From assembly GCA_964348275.1 (NCBI GenBank), contig CAYGBT010000099.1, positions 1 to 6,547 on the forward strand: DNA of 6,547 bases, read 5' to 3'. The stretch's first letter is position 1; each line of letters opens with the position of its first letter. Below the pieces are notes generated by a model. The model was given only the letters and a program-made list of their open reading frames with translations, was not told the DNA's origin and searched no databases. Origin of the DNA: CSP1-5 sp964348275. Its GTDB lineage: Bacteria; Methylomirabilota; Methylomirabilia; Methylomirabilales; CSP1-5. Made by a program: the position numbers and the translations under genes. Of the stretch, positions 5,640 to 6,547 are shown in pieces.

Positions 5640-6547
5640 ATGACCATGCGGGTTATAACCAATGAAAAAGGGGTCGCCCTCATCGCAGCAGTGACGACCC
5701 TGTTGATCCTCTCCCTCGTGGGGACAGTCGTGGTTTCCATGGTGGGGACAAAAAGTTACTCTGCCCTCCACCAGGCGCAATCGCGCAATGCGCATTGGGT
5801 GGCCGAGGCCGGGGCCCATCGGGCCTTAACCAACCTCTTCCAGGAGGGAGAGGGATGCGCCATTTCCTTTACGGACGTCCCGGTTGGGGGCGGGACCTTT
5901 ACGGCGACCGCCACCGAGTATCAGCCGACCCCCACGACCCTCTCGGCGAACATCGATCCAGGCGATACGACGATCCCGGTCGCCTCCACGGCGGGCTACG
6001 CCCCGTATGGGCGGATCACCATTGACTCGGAGCGGATCGATTACACCGGCTCCACTGGAACCAGCTTTACGGGCGTGCGGCGGGGTGCCAACAATACCAC
6101 CCCTGCTTCCCATGCCAGCGGCACCTCCGTCGGACAAAACCAGGCCACGATCACCTCCACCGGCGTGGTCGGCAACTCCTCCTTCGGGGACGCCAAACGA
6201 GTGACCGAGGTAGCAGCATCCCTGCCCGCGTGGGCGGCCGATCCGCAACCCCCCGCCCGCGCGTTCGGCTTTGCGGTCGGGGAGGCGGGGACAATTGTCC
6301 ATTATGACAACACGAGCTGGAGCACGACGAGCTCGCCGACGGGCAATGCGCTCTACGGGGTGCGCATAAACTCGGAAAACGATGCCTGGGCGGTGGGCGA
6401 CGCGGGGGTCATCCTCCAGTACGACGGCACCAGTTGGAGCACGGTGAGCTCGCCGACGGGCAACAAGCTCAACGGGCTCAGCATGCTCTCCCCCTTCGAT
6501 GGCTGGGCGGTGGGCGACGCGGGGGTCATCCTCCAGTACGACGGCAC
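5640..6547 (+). CDS. PilX/MshP-like prepilin with 39-residue propeller repeats (copy 2, runs off right edge)
   Basis: About 302 codons are visible and the frame is open at the right edge. The leader MTMRVITNEKG is 11 residues, as in the paralogue at 3337. Cleavage gives VALIA and an almost identical hydrophobic helix, then VAEAGAHRAL in place of the PilX LAEAGA motif. The short module recurs (IPVASTAGY, GRITIDSERIDYT, TSFTGVRRGAN) before a linker rich in Pro and Ala. From 6270 the protein changes to 39-residue repeats whose core is WAVGDAGVILQYDGTSWS, reminiscent of Ycf48-like or BNR-type beta-propeller blades. The ATG at 5640 is preceded by GAGGG at a suitable distance; ATG at 5646 is an alternative start with the same product minus two residues. 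It appears to be transcribed from its own sigma-54-type promoter. It is probably another pilus-tip subunit with a different display domain from copy 1. Confidence 0.85.
   Translation, partial: MTMRVITNEKGVALIAAVTTLLILSLVGTVVVSMVGTKSYSALHQAQSRNAHWVAEAGAHRALTNLFQEGEGCAISFTDVPVGGGTFTATATEYQPTPTTLSANIDPGDTTIPVASTAGYAPYGRITIDSERIDYTGSTGTSFTGVRRGANNTTPASHASGTSVGQNQATITSTGVVGNSSFGDAKRVTEVAASLPAWAADPQPPARAFGFAVGEAGTIVHYDNTSWSTTSSPTGNALYGVRINSENDAWAVGDAGVILQYDGTSWSTVSSPTGNKLNGLSMLSPFDGWAVGDAGVILQYDG
5659..5783 (+). repeat. 125-bp N-terminal repeat, copy 2 (pairs with 3356-3480)
   Basis: This is the partner of 3356-3480, in direct orientation 2303 bases downstream. Homologous recombination between the two would fuse the first gene's start to the second gene's C-terminal region and remove the DNA between them. 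Confidence 0.95.
6270..6547 (+). repeat. Tandem 117-bp (39-residue) coding repeats
   Basis: Units begin at 6270, 6387 and 6504; the third is cut by the window edge. Bases 6386-6430 are repeated exactly at 6503-6547 (45 bases). The first unit is more diverged (FAVGEAGTIVHYDNTSWS) but keeps the period and the TSWST-SSPTGN core. Near-identity of the last two units at DNA level suggests recent unit duplication or ongoing homogenisation. Confidence 0.92.

Noticed and set aside
3337..5783. Insertion sequence or transposon carrying the second pilin copy
   Set aside because: No transposase frame, terminal inverted repeats or target duplications are visible; the duplicated block encodes only the pilin N-terminus.

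Overview
The window comes from a high-GC Gram-negative-type bacterium: it has prepilins cleaved by a PilD-type peptidase, a SecD translocase subunit, and two sigma-54-like promoters in front of pilin genes. The coding style would fit Methylomirabilota (NC10), Nitrospirota or a deep proteobacterial lineage. That placement is a guess; the sequence carries no taxonomic marker.

Left arm, minus strand: speD (S-adenosylmethionine decarboxylase proenzyme, TTG start, 977-1408) lies 60 bases upstream of secD (GTG start at 916, running off the left edge). They are probably co-transcribed from a promoter near 1500-1527. Three 11-bp direct repeats (1460-1492) fall between that promoter and the speD ribosome-binding site.

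Right arm, plus strand: a compact run of four prepilin-like genes starts at 1799, in the order FimT/GspH-like (MshC-like), PilV/MshD-like, PilW/MshO-like and PilX/MshP-like. Their junctions are an ATGA overlap, an 8-base gap and a 1-base gap, so they form one operon. A strong sigma-54-type element (GG-N10-GC, 1667-1680) precedes it. The order matches the mshC-D-O-P part of MSHA pilus loci. The products would be minor pilins that prime or cap a type IV pilus or pseudopilus.

The fourth gene is unusual. It joins a PilX-type N-terminal helix and a short conserved module to about 400 residues of beta-rich, propeller-like sequence, much of it encoded by DNA of clearly lower GC. After a 527-base intergenic region holding an inverted-repeat patch, four tandem hairpins and a second GG-N10-GC sigma-54-type element, a second PilX-like gene begins at 5640. 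Its N-terminal helix is almost identical at DNA level (123 of 125 bases), it has the same short module, and its C-terminus is entirely different, made of 39-residue propeller-type repeats that run off the right edge. The best reading is a family of modular pilin-tip proteins with a conserved assembly domain and exchangeable C-terminal display domains, the second copy having its own promoter.
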